A stretch of DNA of 8,051 nt from Bacteroidota bacterium. Lineage in GTDB: Bacteria > Bacteroidota > Bacteroidia > NS11-12g > UBA9320. A model generated the notes under the pieces. The model had not been told where the DNA came from. It ran no database searches and saw only the letters and a program-made list of their open reading frames with translations. A program made the translations under genes and the position numbers. Below are positions 1-5,489 of this stretch, in pieces. Numbering within the stretch: position 1 is the first letter of the stretch; the number at the start of each line of letters is the position of its first letter. Where the stretch lies: the NCBI GenBank assembly GCA_024638525.1, contig JAHEKB010000093.1, positions 1-8,051 on the forward strand, given 5' to 3'.

Positions 1-183
1 ACCCTCTGGCAGGTAAACGATCAAGCGTCCAAAGATCTGATGATCCACTTCTATCAAGAAATGGCAAACAACAGTTCCAAGCTTGCCGCTTTTTCGGAGG
101 CGCAACGACAAATGATAAAAGACGAGCGATACAGAGATCAACCATATTTATGGGCGGGGTATTACTATATCGGCAAGCCCTAA
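1..183 (+). CDS. CHAT-domain protein, C-terminal end (5' truncated by the window)
   Basis: The first 60 codons read open in frame 1 to a TAA at 181-183. They begin TLWQVNDQASKDLMIHFYQE and end in an aromatic, strand-like tail, PYLWAGYYYIGKP. This matches the end of CHAT (caspase HetF associated with TPRs) protease domains: a strand with LWQV/W.DDQA after the catalytic Cys, a helix, and a final P.YWAGFVLIG-like strand. The complete CHAT protein at 1389-2969 has the equivalent segments SLWSIDDQSTTDLMKLFLEE and DPLHWGAFQSMGLAYPG, so the two are homologous. The catalytic His and Cys and any N-terminal TPRs lie upstream of the window, so activity and location cannot be judged. A terminator hairpin follows at 255-275, and the next gene converges on it from the other strand. 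The domain call is fairly secure; the substrate is unknown. Confidence 0.82.
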   Translation, partial: TLWQVNDQASKDLMIHFYQEMANNSSKLAAFSEAQRQMIKDERYRDQPYLWAGYYYIGKP

Positions 184-254
184 TTATTGAATCAAGATCT
201 ACTCAGATATCTGTAATTCTTCTTTAGATGATTCTGTAAATTGTTGTCTTTATT

Positions 255-275
255 AAAAGTGAGGACATCACTTTT
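255..275. terminator. Bidirectional intrinsic terminator between convergent genes
   Basis: AAAAGTGA (255-262) pairs perfectly over 8 bp with TCACTTTT (268-275) around a GGACA loop. The T-run on the + side serves the CHAT gene ending at 183, and the A-run on the 5' side becomes a U-run for the - strand gene ending at 281. The position between two convergent stops fits a shared terminator. Confidence 0.75.
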
Positions 276-280
276 TACTG

Positions 281-751
281 TTAAAGTTCTTGTAGTTCCT
301 TTAACAGGTCATGCCTCAAATCCTCATGCAATTTTTTGGATTTGCTCTTAATTAACTGTACTTGCCTATCCATCAGATTGCGGAGTGCAACGTTCCCTTT
401 GTAGCTTGGATTCATTTGGGAAAGCTCCATACAGAAATGCGTGAGCAGCTCGACCTCCGTTTGTGGATCTGCTGAATAGCGAATGTACTTTTTCGTAGCC
501 CTCAGAATTTTGCGCACCGTTTTCTTGATGTAGTAATAAGATGAGAAATTGATTTGAGTGAAATCTTCTGAGATCTGTCTCTTGACTTCAAGTCGATAAT
601 CCTCTTCATCATCGGCTTCAAAGAGAAGGTAGGTCAATAGCTCTTTATTCTCTTTCTTGAACCTCGCCAGCCTCAGCGTAAGCTCCATCAACTCTGCCGC
701 GCTTTTGTCTTTAAGCGCTTCTTTTATCTGTGCTGCGGTGGCTGCTTTCAC
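281..751 (-). CDS. Conserved-looking hypothetical cytoplasmic protein, 156 aa
   Basis: I do not recognise a named family. The protein is short, strongly charged and probably all-helical. It has no signal peptide or membrane segment. An N-terminal helical part contains LMELTLRLARFKKENKELL, followed by an acidic patch (EADDEEDY), a central YYYIKKTVRKILRATKKYIR segment and a basic C-terminus (KSKSKKLHEDLRHDLLKELQ). From memory, small proteins with the pattern 'RLARFKKENKELLTYLLFEA' recur in Bacteroidota genomes without assigned function. The start is GTG at 749-751; an in-frame TAG lies only four codons upstream, so no longer start is possible. It begins 31 nt after the stop of the lipoprotein gene 783-1304 on the same strand, so the two probably form an operon that ends at the terminator at 255-275. 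Binding to nucleic acid or a protein partner is possible from its charge but not shown. Confidence 0.78.
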   Translation of the reverse strand: MKAATAAQIKEALKDKSAAELMELTLRLARFKKENKELLTYLLFEADDEEDYRLEVKRQISEDFTQINFSSYYYIKKTVRKILRATKKYIRYSADPQTEVELLTHFCMELSQMNPSYKGNVALRNLMDRQVQLIKSKSKKLHEDLRHDLLKELQEL

Positions 752-782
752 TCTGCAAAGCTAATCGATTCACTATGATGAG

Positions 783-1304
783 CTATGGGCAAATGGGTTC
801 ATTTGTTGGAGCGACAAAGCCATTTTTCGGATCCAACATGTCTTCAAATCGACATCGGGAAAAATCGATCTCAATCTTTTTGTCTTCCAGGTCTTGGCAA
901 GTAAATGAACAGACCTCATATCTAATGGCGTGAGCGACCCCATCATGATCCTTGATCAGATAACTTATTTCTAAGTTTCCAAGTGCTCGCTTTCCATCTC
1001 CATCAATAAAATTCCATGGAATGGATCCGCCATTATAAAGGCTATCTTGCTCATAGATAAGTTGATCCTTGTAGTCCCTTACTTCCAGACCCCAAGCTTC
1101 TTGGATTGCTATGCTGTCGTTGTTGATTCGCTTTGGCACTACGCGAAACACATCATTTAGTCCGTCTCCATTAGGGGAATATGAACTTGGAATCCACACC
1201 CAATCATTGATATGTTGGTCTAGCCCGCCGCAGCAATTCTTGTAAAGTTCGCTTTCATTGCAAGCAAGCATGAGTATAAGGCTGTAAATGAAAAAGACCC
1301 GCAT
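783..1304 (-). CDS. Lipoprotein with a CHU_C-like (T9SS type B / gliding-associated) domain
   Basis: I choose the ATG at 1302-1304, giving 173 aa. An upstream TTG (1317-1319) in the same frame would place MCSTD ahead of a normal signal peptide. From the ATG the protein begins MRVFFIYSLILMLAC, a short lipoprotein signal with the acylated Cys at residue 15; the lipobox M-L-A-C is loose. The segment IPSSYSPNGDGLNDVF (residues 38-53) is the hallmark opening of the CHU_C/TIGR04131 domain. Strand-like segments with W, VRDY and WNFIDGDG follow up to about residue 140. A Cys-containing tail (CSFTC, SRCRFED) follows that domain. In T9SS cargo this domain sits at the extreme C-terminus as a sorting signal. 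Here it makes up most of a small lipoprotein and is not terminal, so it more likely acts as a structural domain on a membrane-anchored protein. It is the first gene of a two-gene unit and is divergent from the CHAT gene at 1389. Confidence 0.8.
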   Translation of the reverse strand: MRVFFIYSLILMLACNESELYKNCCGGLDQHINDWVWIPSSYSPNGDGLNDVFRVVPKRINNDSIAIQEAWGLEVRDYKDQLIYEQDSLYNGGSIPWNFIDGDGKRALGNLEISYLIKDHDGVAHAIRYEVCSFTCQDLEDKKIEIDFSRCRFEDMLDPKNGFVAPTNEPICP

Positions 1305-1374
1305 ATCTGTTGAACACAAATAACGGGTCTTGCGGTGAAATTAAACACAAGTGATTAAACATTTGGTTGCTCGC

Positions 1375-1391
1375 AAGGGCGGTTTTTTTTG
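1375..1391 (+). promoter_or_regulatory. Ribosome binding site and T8 tract deciding a TTG start
   Basis: AAGGGCGG at 1375-1382 resembles a Shine-Dalgarno site and is separated from the TTG codon (1389-1391) by a run of eight T (1383-1390) that runs into the start codon. No ATG lies in this reading frame between the upstream stop (1356-1358) and residue 17. The TTG start is therefore the best choice that keeps the export signal. Confidence 0.5.
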
Positions 1392-2969
1392 TTTTCCTAT
1401 CTTTGGTCTATTACCCGATTATTTGTCATATTGCTGATGCTGCCTCAGCTTCTTTTTTCTCAAAGTAGAAGCCTGGACTACCACCTGAACCAGTATAAAA
1501 GCCAATACAATCTGGTGTTGAATGCCAGGGGTATGGGAGACATCAATCCCGAATACTTTAGCTTAGAAGACATCAAGGATTACCTGGCTTATATGGATGG
1601 GGCTTATGTGCATTTGGATGCTGGCTATGAATTAGTTGAAGACATTGGATTGAGTTCCTATTTGTTGACATCCTCTAAGGGAGATACTTTAAAACGTTCG
1701 TTTGCGATAGAACAAGCTGAGCGACACAGTAGGTTGCATCACGTAGCACTTTTGTTCTATGCCTATGATGAAGAATCAAGATCTTTAAACCTTTGGGTCA
1801 TTAATAAGGCTGGAATTCATCATAGCGGCTCCGCTAAAATCTCTGCTGAAGATCTCATTCGGCTAGAGCGGCAATACTATTTACATCTGAAGCAACAATC
1901 CGGTAGCATAGTCAATCGGGGCGTGTTTGTAGAAGATCAGGACGAACCAGAGTTGTTATCTGATGCAGACCAAAGCATTGCTGATATACTGTTTCCCGAC
2001 AGCACCGCATTTGCATTAGCCAATTACAACACCCTTTTGGTCAGCCCGGTCTTGAATATTGGGACCTTGCCTTGGTATTGTATTCGTCCATTTGGTGAAG
2101 GAGCTCAAATGGTAGATTACTGGAATGTGCAAATACTAGAAAGCTTGAACCATATGTCCATCGTGGCAAGAATTGACCTCTATGGGGACTTGCAATACAA
2201 ATACAAGGCTTTGGGTTACCAGTCAAAGAATTATGAATACATGCGTAATAGATTTGAGGTCGAGAATCCCGTTATCATTGGTAATCCACGCTATGGCAAT
2301 TGTCGACTTCCTTCGCTCAAAGGAGCTGAAGTAGAAGCTAAATATCTCGCTGATCAATTGAGTTCTAAGGTTCTGGGAAACAATGAGGCCCTGTTGGAGA
2401 ATTTCACTACGGATGACATGAGCGAGCTTCCCTATTATCCGGATAAATACCGCTGGAGTGGCTCCTATTTCAAGGGAAACCTGCTCTATTTTGCTACTCA
2501 TGCCATCAGCAGTTCAGATTACCCCATGGACAGCTCATTTATTTACCTTTCCTCTCAGCGAGATGAATGCAATACACTCAGTGCTAAAGAGATATTACAC
2601 ATTAAGAAATTACCTGAAACTCTGGTTATTATGAGCGCATGTGAGTCTGGAAAAGGCAGGACAGTGACTGGAGGAGTAGTTGGTTTAGCCCGCTCATTCC
2701 TGATCAACGGAACAAACGAGGGCTATGGAAATTCTTTTTACGGAGCACGAAATGTAGTTATGAGCCTTTGGAGCATAGATGACCAAAGCACAACTGACTT
2801 GATGAAACTCTTTCTCGAAGAATTACAAACCGAACAGAGCTATTGGCCGGTATCTCCATTGCGGCAAGCCATATTGAGGTATAGAGAATTTGACCCCGAC
2901 CCGCTACACTGGGGAGCCTTTCAAAGCATGGGATTGGCCTATCCCGGAACTATGTTGATGAAACTGTAA
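1389..2969 (+). CDS. Exported CHAT-domain cysteine protease-like protein, 526 aa
   Basis: The N-terminus has R10 followed by a hydrophobic stretch (about residues 11-24) ending LLFSQ, a Sec signal peptide of the kind common in Bacteroidota. The caspase-like CHAT fold starts near ALLFYAYDEESRSLNLWVI (about residue 120) and continues through LLVSPVLNIGTLPWYCIRPFG, NPVIIGNPRYGN and SLKGAEVEAKYLAD. The catalytic pair appears intact: His371 in LLYFATHAISS and Cys418 in LVIMSACESGKG, followed by GGVVGLARSFL, the SLWSIDDQS strand and a terminal HWGAFQSMG strand. No TPR array is visible: only about 95 residues separate the signal from the CHAT domain, so this is a compact form. It begins with TTG; the first in-frame ATG (1437) would cut the signal in half. 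It is divergent from the lipoprotein at 1304, and a second CHAT protein ends at 183. A periplasmic protease is the likely role; the substrate is unknown. Confidence 0.88.
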   Translation: MFSYLWSITRLFVILLMLPQLLFSQSRSLDYHLNQYKSQYNLVLNARGMGDINPEYFSLEDIKDYLAYMDGAYVHLDAGYELVEDIGLSSYLLTSSKGDTLKRSFAIEQAERHSRLHHVALLFYAYDEESRSLNLWVINKAGIHHSGSAKISAEDLIRLERQYYLHLKQQSGSIVNRGVFVEDQDEPELLSDADQSIADILFPDSTAFALANYNTLLVSPVLNIGTLPWYCIRPFGEGAQMVDYWNVQILESLNHMSIVARIDLYGDLQYKYKALGYQSKNYEYMRNRFEVENPVIIGNPRYGNCRLPSLKGAEVEAKYLADQLSSKVLGNNEALLENFTTDDMSELPYYPDKYRWSGSYFKGNLLYFATHAISSSDYPMDSSFIYLSSQRDECNTLSAKEILHIKKLPETLVIMSACESGKGRTVTGGVVGLARSFLINGTNEGYGNSFYGARNVVMSLWSIDDQSTTDLMKLFLEELQTEQSYWPVSPLRQAILRYREFDPDPLHWGAFQSMGLAYPGTMLMKL

Positions 2970-3010
2970 ACCCATAACTGGAGCTGGCAGATTAAATTGA
3001 GAATGAAAAT

Positions 3011-3034
3011 TCCTAAGCATCGATAGGACTTTTT
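3011..3034 (+). terminator. Weak candidate terminator after the CHAT gene
   Basis: TCCTA (3011-3015) pairs with TAGGA (3024-3028) around an 8-nt loop, followed by C and TTTTTCTTTT. The 5-bp stem is short, but the T-tract and position 41 nt after the CHAT stop fit. The rest of 2970-3173 contains no gene that I can see. Confidence 0.4.
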
Positions 3035-3100
3035 CTTTTGCCTCCTATGGCTTTAGGACTAAATGTTTATTCCAACACTCAAACATAAACCCTGTATCAG

Positions 3101-3134
3101 GCAAAACTAAAAACCCCTGTGCAAAATGGGGGTT
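3101..3134 (-). terminator. Terminator for the - strand lipoprotein gene at 3174
   Basis: Read on the - strand, AACCCC (3134-3129) pairs with GGGGTT (3117-3112) across an 11-nt loop, and is followed by TTTTAGTTTTGC. It lies about 40 nt beyond the stop of the lipoprotein gene. On the + strand the hairpin has no T-run, so it should work in one direction. Confidence 0.65.
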
Positions 3135-3173
3135 CGCTCAAGGGCTTTTAAAGTGCTTTAATGAAGCGGTGGC

Positions 3174-3629
3174 TTATTGTCCTACAACTCCAGCAATGTC
3201 ATTCTTCATGGTAGTCAGAAGCTCGGTGTCGTAGCCATTTACCCATTTACCAAACACATTCTTCTTTTGGGCTTGGGCATTTATGTCAATTTTTTTTCTT
3301 TCTTCAGACATTTTGATGGTTACTCTAACGCGGTAATATTTGGTCCTGCTACCTCGCCTTGTCCAGGTATAATTCCATTTAGTTCTTATATAGCCAGTTT
3401 CCCTGCTCATCATTTCAGGTTCAAACTTTCTTACAACGATGCTTGACACGTCATCCCAAGCGAGATCATACGTTATTTTATCTTTAATTAGGACGGTTGA
3501 CCAGCCTGCACCATTGGCAGTCCCCTTTTCCCATCCAAGACCTTTAGAAGAGATCGCCCTACAGGAGGAAAATAGAGTTGCTACAATCAGCATTAACAAT
3601 AATTTACTTGATGCACTATGTATTTTCAT
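3174..3629 (-). CDS. Lipoprotein of unknown function, 151 aa
   Basis: The ATG at 3627-3629 opens a clear lipoprotein signal: basic N-terminus (K2, K9), hydrophobic LLLMLIVATLF and lipobox FSSC with the modified Cys at residue 23. The mature part is about 128 residues and looks beta-rich in the middle (TVLIKDKITYDLAWDDVSS, YIRTKWNYTWTRRG, YYRVRVTIKMSE). It then has a basic stretch, KKIDINAQAQKKNVFGKWV, and an amphipathic C-terminal helix ending MKNDIAGVVGQ. I do not recognise the family. The TKYYRVRVTIKM...DINAQA pattern suggests a small alternating-strand domain at the periplasmic face of a membrane. It is the last of three - strand envelope genes but is probably transcribed alone, since 187 nt separate it from the gene at 3817, there is a candidate promoter at 3662-3695 and a terminator follows at 3101-3134. 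Confidence 0.83.
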   Translation of the reverse strand: MKIHSASSKLLLMLIVATLFSSCRAISSKGLGWEKGTANGAGWSTVLIKDKITYDLAWDDVSSIVVRKFEPEMMSRETGYIRTKWNYTWTRRGSRTKYYRVRVTIKMSEERKKIDINAQAQKKNVFGKWVNGYDTELLTTMKNDIAGVVGQ

Positions 3630-3661
3630 GCTGGATGGTTTTTTGAATCGGAGTGAAGAAC

Positions 3662-3695
3662 CGAAAGTAGCTTATTAATCTGAATAATCTACCAA
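3662..3695 (-). promoter_or_regulatory. Candidate Bacteroidota-type promoter for the lipoprotein gene at 3629
   Basis: On the - strand TTG (3695-3693) is followed after 23 nt by TACTTTCG (3669-3662), one mismatch from TAnnTTTG. A transcript starting near 3655 would have a leader of about 25 nt. The spacing is at the upper limit of the described range, so confidence is low. Confidence 0.33.
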
Positions 3696-3816
3696 GCTCC
3701 ATTTAATAAATATCAGTTTGGCATCAATGTAGAATGATTGCTAATGCACAATGCGTTTTAATACAGATGACGGTTTGGCAGGTGGTCATTGTCCCAAAAA
3801 CCGCACACGCCGATGC

Positions 3817-4230
3817 TCATTCACTAAGCTGCCTTACAAGTTTTCCTCTGACCCCATAAGGATCATTTTGCAAGGCAATGACTTCTAAGCTATCATTTGA
3901 AAGGACCAGGTAGTCAAAACTTCGGTCTTGAATGGAAGTGCGGATGGTATCTCCTATCATTTGCCAGCGGAAAGGGGTAATCTGTTCATTGGGAGTACCT
4001 TCAAACAGGCGAGCCTCTCCAGTGCTATCTGCCATGAATGCTAGAAAACTGTCTGTACTGTCCTGTATACCCATGAGGCTTTTAATCATGTCTATACTGG
4101 TGTCCGCGAGTTGAAAGTCAAGAGTGTTTTGCCAAATACCAACCACATTAAACGCGCTTTCCTCTTCTTGTACAGACGAATTACAAGCGATAAGGGCAGG
4201 AAGCATTACGATCCAAAAGGCCTTTTTCAT
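3817..4230 (-). CDS. Small lipoprotein, lipocalin-like, 137 aa
   Basis: The ATG at 4228-4230 starts MKKAFWIVMLPALIAC, a lipoprotein signal with lipobox L-I-A-C and acylated Cys16. A Ser/Glu-rich linker (NSSVQEEES) precedes the domain. The domain begins VVGIWQNT, which resembles the 'L.G.W.' first-strand signature of the lipocalin-like families frequent in Bacteroidota lipoproteins. It continues with alternating strands: FRWQMIGDTIRTSIQD, DYLVLSNDSLEVIAL and a closing GKLVRQL. At about 120 mature residues it has the size of a small one-domain lipocalin-like barrel. Ligand and role are unknown, and the assignment rests on pattern only. It sits downstream of the barrel gene 4527-5159, but 296 nt of repeats lie between them and I found no convincing promoter just upstream, so its transcription is unclear. 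Confidence 0.78.
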   Translation of the reverse strand: MKKAFWIVMLPALIACNSSVQEEESAFNVVGIWQNTLDFQLADTSIDMIKSLMGIQDSTDSFLAFMADSTGEARLFEGTPNEQITPFRWQMIGDTIRTSIQDRSFDYLVLSNDSLEVIALQNDPYGVRGKLVRQLSE

Positions 4231-4326
4231 AGCGGGCGAAAATAGGGAAGATTTTTTCTCAATTTCTGGAAGGGTGGTTTCAATTGATATAAACAGTATT
4301 GGAGTTACGCTTGCAGATTATATTAC

Positions 4327-4350
4327 GAACAGGAACGGGAACCGTAACGG
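4327..4350. repeat. Hexanucleotide tandem repeat, four units
   Basis: Four adjacent 6-nt units read GAACAG, GAACGG, GAACCG and TAACGG. They lie in the noncoding gap between two - strand genes (4231-4526). Apart from this mosaic and a weak hairpin at 4486-4507, I see no gene in the gap. Confidence 0.65.
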
Positions 4351-4353
4351 AGT

Positions 4354-4367
4354 AGTGACAAGTGATA
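4354..4367. repeat. Heptanucleotide direct repeat, two units
   Basis: AGTGACA (4354-4360) is followed directly by AGTGATA (4361-4367). Taken alone this could be chance, but it sits between the hexamer and octamer arrays. Confidence 0.4.
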
Positions 4368-4380
4368 AATGGATTTGGAA

Positions 4381-4427
4381 GTTTGAAGGTTTGAGAGTTT
4401 GAAGGTTGAGGGTTTGAAGTTTTGAGA
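4381..4427. repeat. Octanucleotide tandem repeat (GTTTGAAG), six units
   Basis: Units in order are GTTTGAAG, GTTTGAGA, GTTTGAAG, GTTGAGG (7 nt), GTTTGAAG and TTTTGAGA. Three units are identical and the others differ by a few bases or one deletion, as in a decaying minisatellite. Reading frames crossing it on either strand give only low-complexity peptides. Confidence 0.75.
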
Positions 4428-4471
4428 ATCCGTTTGGCATATGGCTCACGGTTCTTGGGATTTAGGATTTG

Positions 4472-4507
4472 GAAATTAAAATTTGAGCTTCTTCGTTCTC
4501 CGAAGCT
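4472..4507 (-). terminator. Candidate terminator after the barrel gene
   Basis: On the - strand AGCTTC (4507-4502) pairs with GAAGCT (4491-4486) across a 10-nt loop, and is followed by CAAATTTTAATTTCC. It lies 20 nt beyond the stop of the barrel gene. The stem is short and the downstream tract is interrupted. Confidence 0.38.
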
Positions 4508-4526
4508 TCTGTGGACGGGAATCGGC

Positions 4527-5159
4527 TCAATTAAGGATGGGTATACCAAAGGCAATTTCCAAACTCCCAACAGGAAAAAAAGTGGTTCCCTCGCGCGGTT
4601 CAGAGTCATTGACACCAATTGCTACATCCTCATACTCCCAGAAGTAGTCCGTATAGATTCCGCCAAAGAAAAGTCCTAGATTGACAAAGATGCCATTCTC
4701 CATAACATATCGATAACCGGCATTGGCTGCGAAAACATAATTCTTGCCTTCTTCATACCATTCCCAAGGATCTCCGATTTCGTAGGTAGTTCTCATTTTT
4801 TCGTATTCCACTTGACCACCAACATAGATGCCGAATCCGTCATCGTTTAAGAATTGAATGATTCCCGCACCAAATCCTGTTCCAGTAAAATCTTCTGCCT
4901 TGTCCCCTTCTTCCTTCTTCACATTTTGTGAAAGCATACCCAATGGAGTGAATCGAGTGTGCAGATTAATAGCTGTTCGATCTGATATTCCAATTCCCAA
5001 ATCTATGGTAGGACCAAAAAAGAGAAAGCCCGCTGGATTGATAGACAAGGCTAGTTTTGGAAGAGTAGTATGATCTGTTTGGGTTTCCATTTCTGGCGGT
5101 TCACTTGCATAAACCGCACTAAATAGAAGGACGAATATTAGAGTAAGTGCTTTTTTCAT
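4527..5159 (-). CDS. Probable outer-membrane beta-barrel protein, 210 aa
   Basis: I choose the ATG at 5157-5159 (MKKALTLIFVLLFSAVYAS), a standard Sec signal with cleavage likely after VYA. An ATG two codons earlier (5163-5165) is nearly equivalent. A longer in-frame ORF from 5213 is excluded because it would begin at the promoter box at 5201-5208. The mature protein (about 190 aa) is built of alternating hydrophobic strands separated by polar turns: LALSINPAGFLFFGPTIDLG, TAINLHTRFTPLGML, GFGAGIIQFL, GFGIYVGGQVEYEKM, NYVFAANAGYRYVM, GIFVNLGLFFGGIY and the last strand GSLEIAFGIPIL. Aromatic residues at strand ends fit an 8-stranded OmpA/OmpW-size barrel. No specific family is recognised. It probably faces the periplasm and outside as a small membrane barrel. 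Its leader contains a G9/C9 tract (5174-5182). It is divergent from the T9SS cargo gene at 5490. Confidence 0.82.
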   Translation of the reverse strand: MKKALTLIFVLLFSAVYASEPPEMETQTDHTTLPKLALSINPAGFLFFGPTIDLGIGISDRTAINLHTRFTPLGMLSQNVKKEEGDKAEDFTGTGFGAGIIQFLNDDGFGIYVGGQVEYEKMRTTYEIGDPWEWYEEGKNYVFAANAGYRYVMENGIFVNLGLFFGGIYTDYFWEYEDVAIGVNDSEPREGTTFFPVGSLEIAFGIPILN

Positions 5160-5173
5160 GACCATCAAAGTAA

Positions 5174-5182
5174 GGGGGGGGG
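5174..5182. repeat. Nine-G homopolymer in the 5' leader of the barrel gene
   Basis: Nine consecutive G on + (C on the transcribed sense of the barrel gene) lie 15-23 nt upstream of the chosen ATG and downstream of the predicted promoter. A run this long is exceptional in this window of moderate GC and is prone to slippage or sequencing error. Confidence 0.85.
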
Positions 5183-5200
5183 CTAAGTTCGTAAAAACTC

Positions 5201-5228
5201 CAAATTTATCCAAGCTGATCTTCTACAA
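5201..5228 (-). promoter_or_regulatory. Bacteroidota-type promoter of the barrel gene
   Basis: On the - strand TTG (5228-5226) is followed after 17 nt by TAAATTTG (5208-5201), a full match to the TTG-N17-23-TAnnTTTG consensus described for this phylum. Transcription would start near 5195, giving a leader of about 35 nt before the ATG at 5159. Confidence 0.68.
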
Positions 5229-5343
5229 TTTTGCGCTTGAACACCCAGCTTAAAAACAATCCAAATTAGGGCGAAAATATGAGCAATATCATACTGCAAA
5301 GTAAGGACTACAACTTCTTTGTTAGTTGTTGTTTATCAACTAC

Positions 5344-5372
5344 TTGTAATCACACCCTAGCCCGTCGCTTTG
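5344..5372 (+). promoter_or_regulatory. Weak candidate promoter for the T9SS cargo gene
   Basis: TTG (5344-5346) is followed after 18 nt by TCGCTTTG (5365-5372), one mismatch from TAnnTTTG. It would give a leader of about 110 nt before the ATG at 5490. The intergenic stretch 5229-5489 otherwise holds only small imperfect hairpins, such as TAGTTG/CAACTA at 5323-5342, and no gene. Confidence 0.3.
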
Positions 5373-5489
5373 ATAGGTAACACAAGTATCAAAACTCGCT
5401 TTAAAATAGTTACTAACTTGTGAAAGTAGAGGAAGATAAGGCCCAGCTGATTGGGATGTTTCTCTGCACTTAGAATTAAATAAAGAGAC

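Noticed and set aside
783..1319. TTG start of the CHU_C-like lipoprotein at 1319
   Set aside because: The ATG five codons later gives a compact lipoprotein signal directly (MRVFFIYSLILMLAC), so the extra MCSTD is unlikely.
2041..2501. Two - strand ORFs inside the complete CHAT gene
   Set aside because: They lie wholly opposite conserved CHAT coding sequence and show no domain, signal or start support.
3768..3804. Inverted repeat CGGTTT/AAACCG after the lipocalin-like gene as a terminator
   Set aside because: The loop is over 20 nt and there is no T-tract on the - strand after the stem.
4327..4427. CRISPR-like array
   Set aside because: The units are 6-8 nt and directly adjacent, with no spacers of constant length and no cas genes nearby.
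4280..4679. Open frames on both strands through the repeat region (112 aa on -, 85 aa on +)
   Set aside because: They cross the tandem repeats, give low-complexity peptides (for example SNPQPSNSQTFKLPNPF), and one overlaps the end of the barrel gene. No signal, domain or usable start supports them.
4527..5213. Longer start for the barrel gene at 5213
   Set aside because: It adds MDKFGVFTNLAPPLTL ahead of a normal signal peptide, translates through the G9 tract, and begins inside or upstream of the predicted promoter box.
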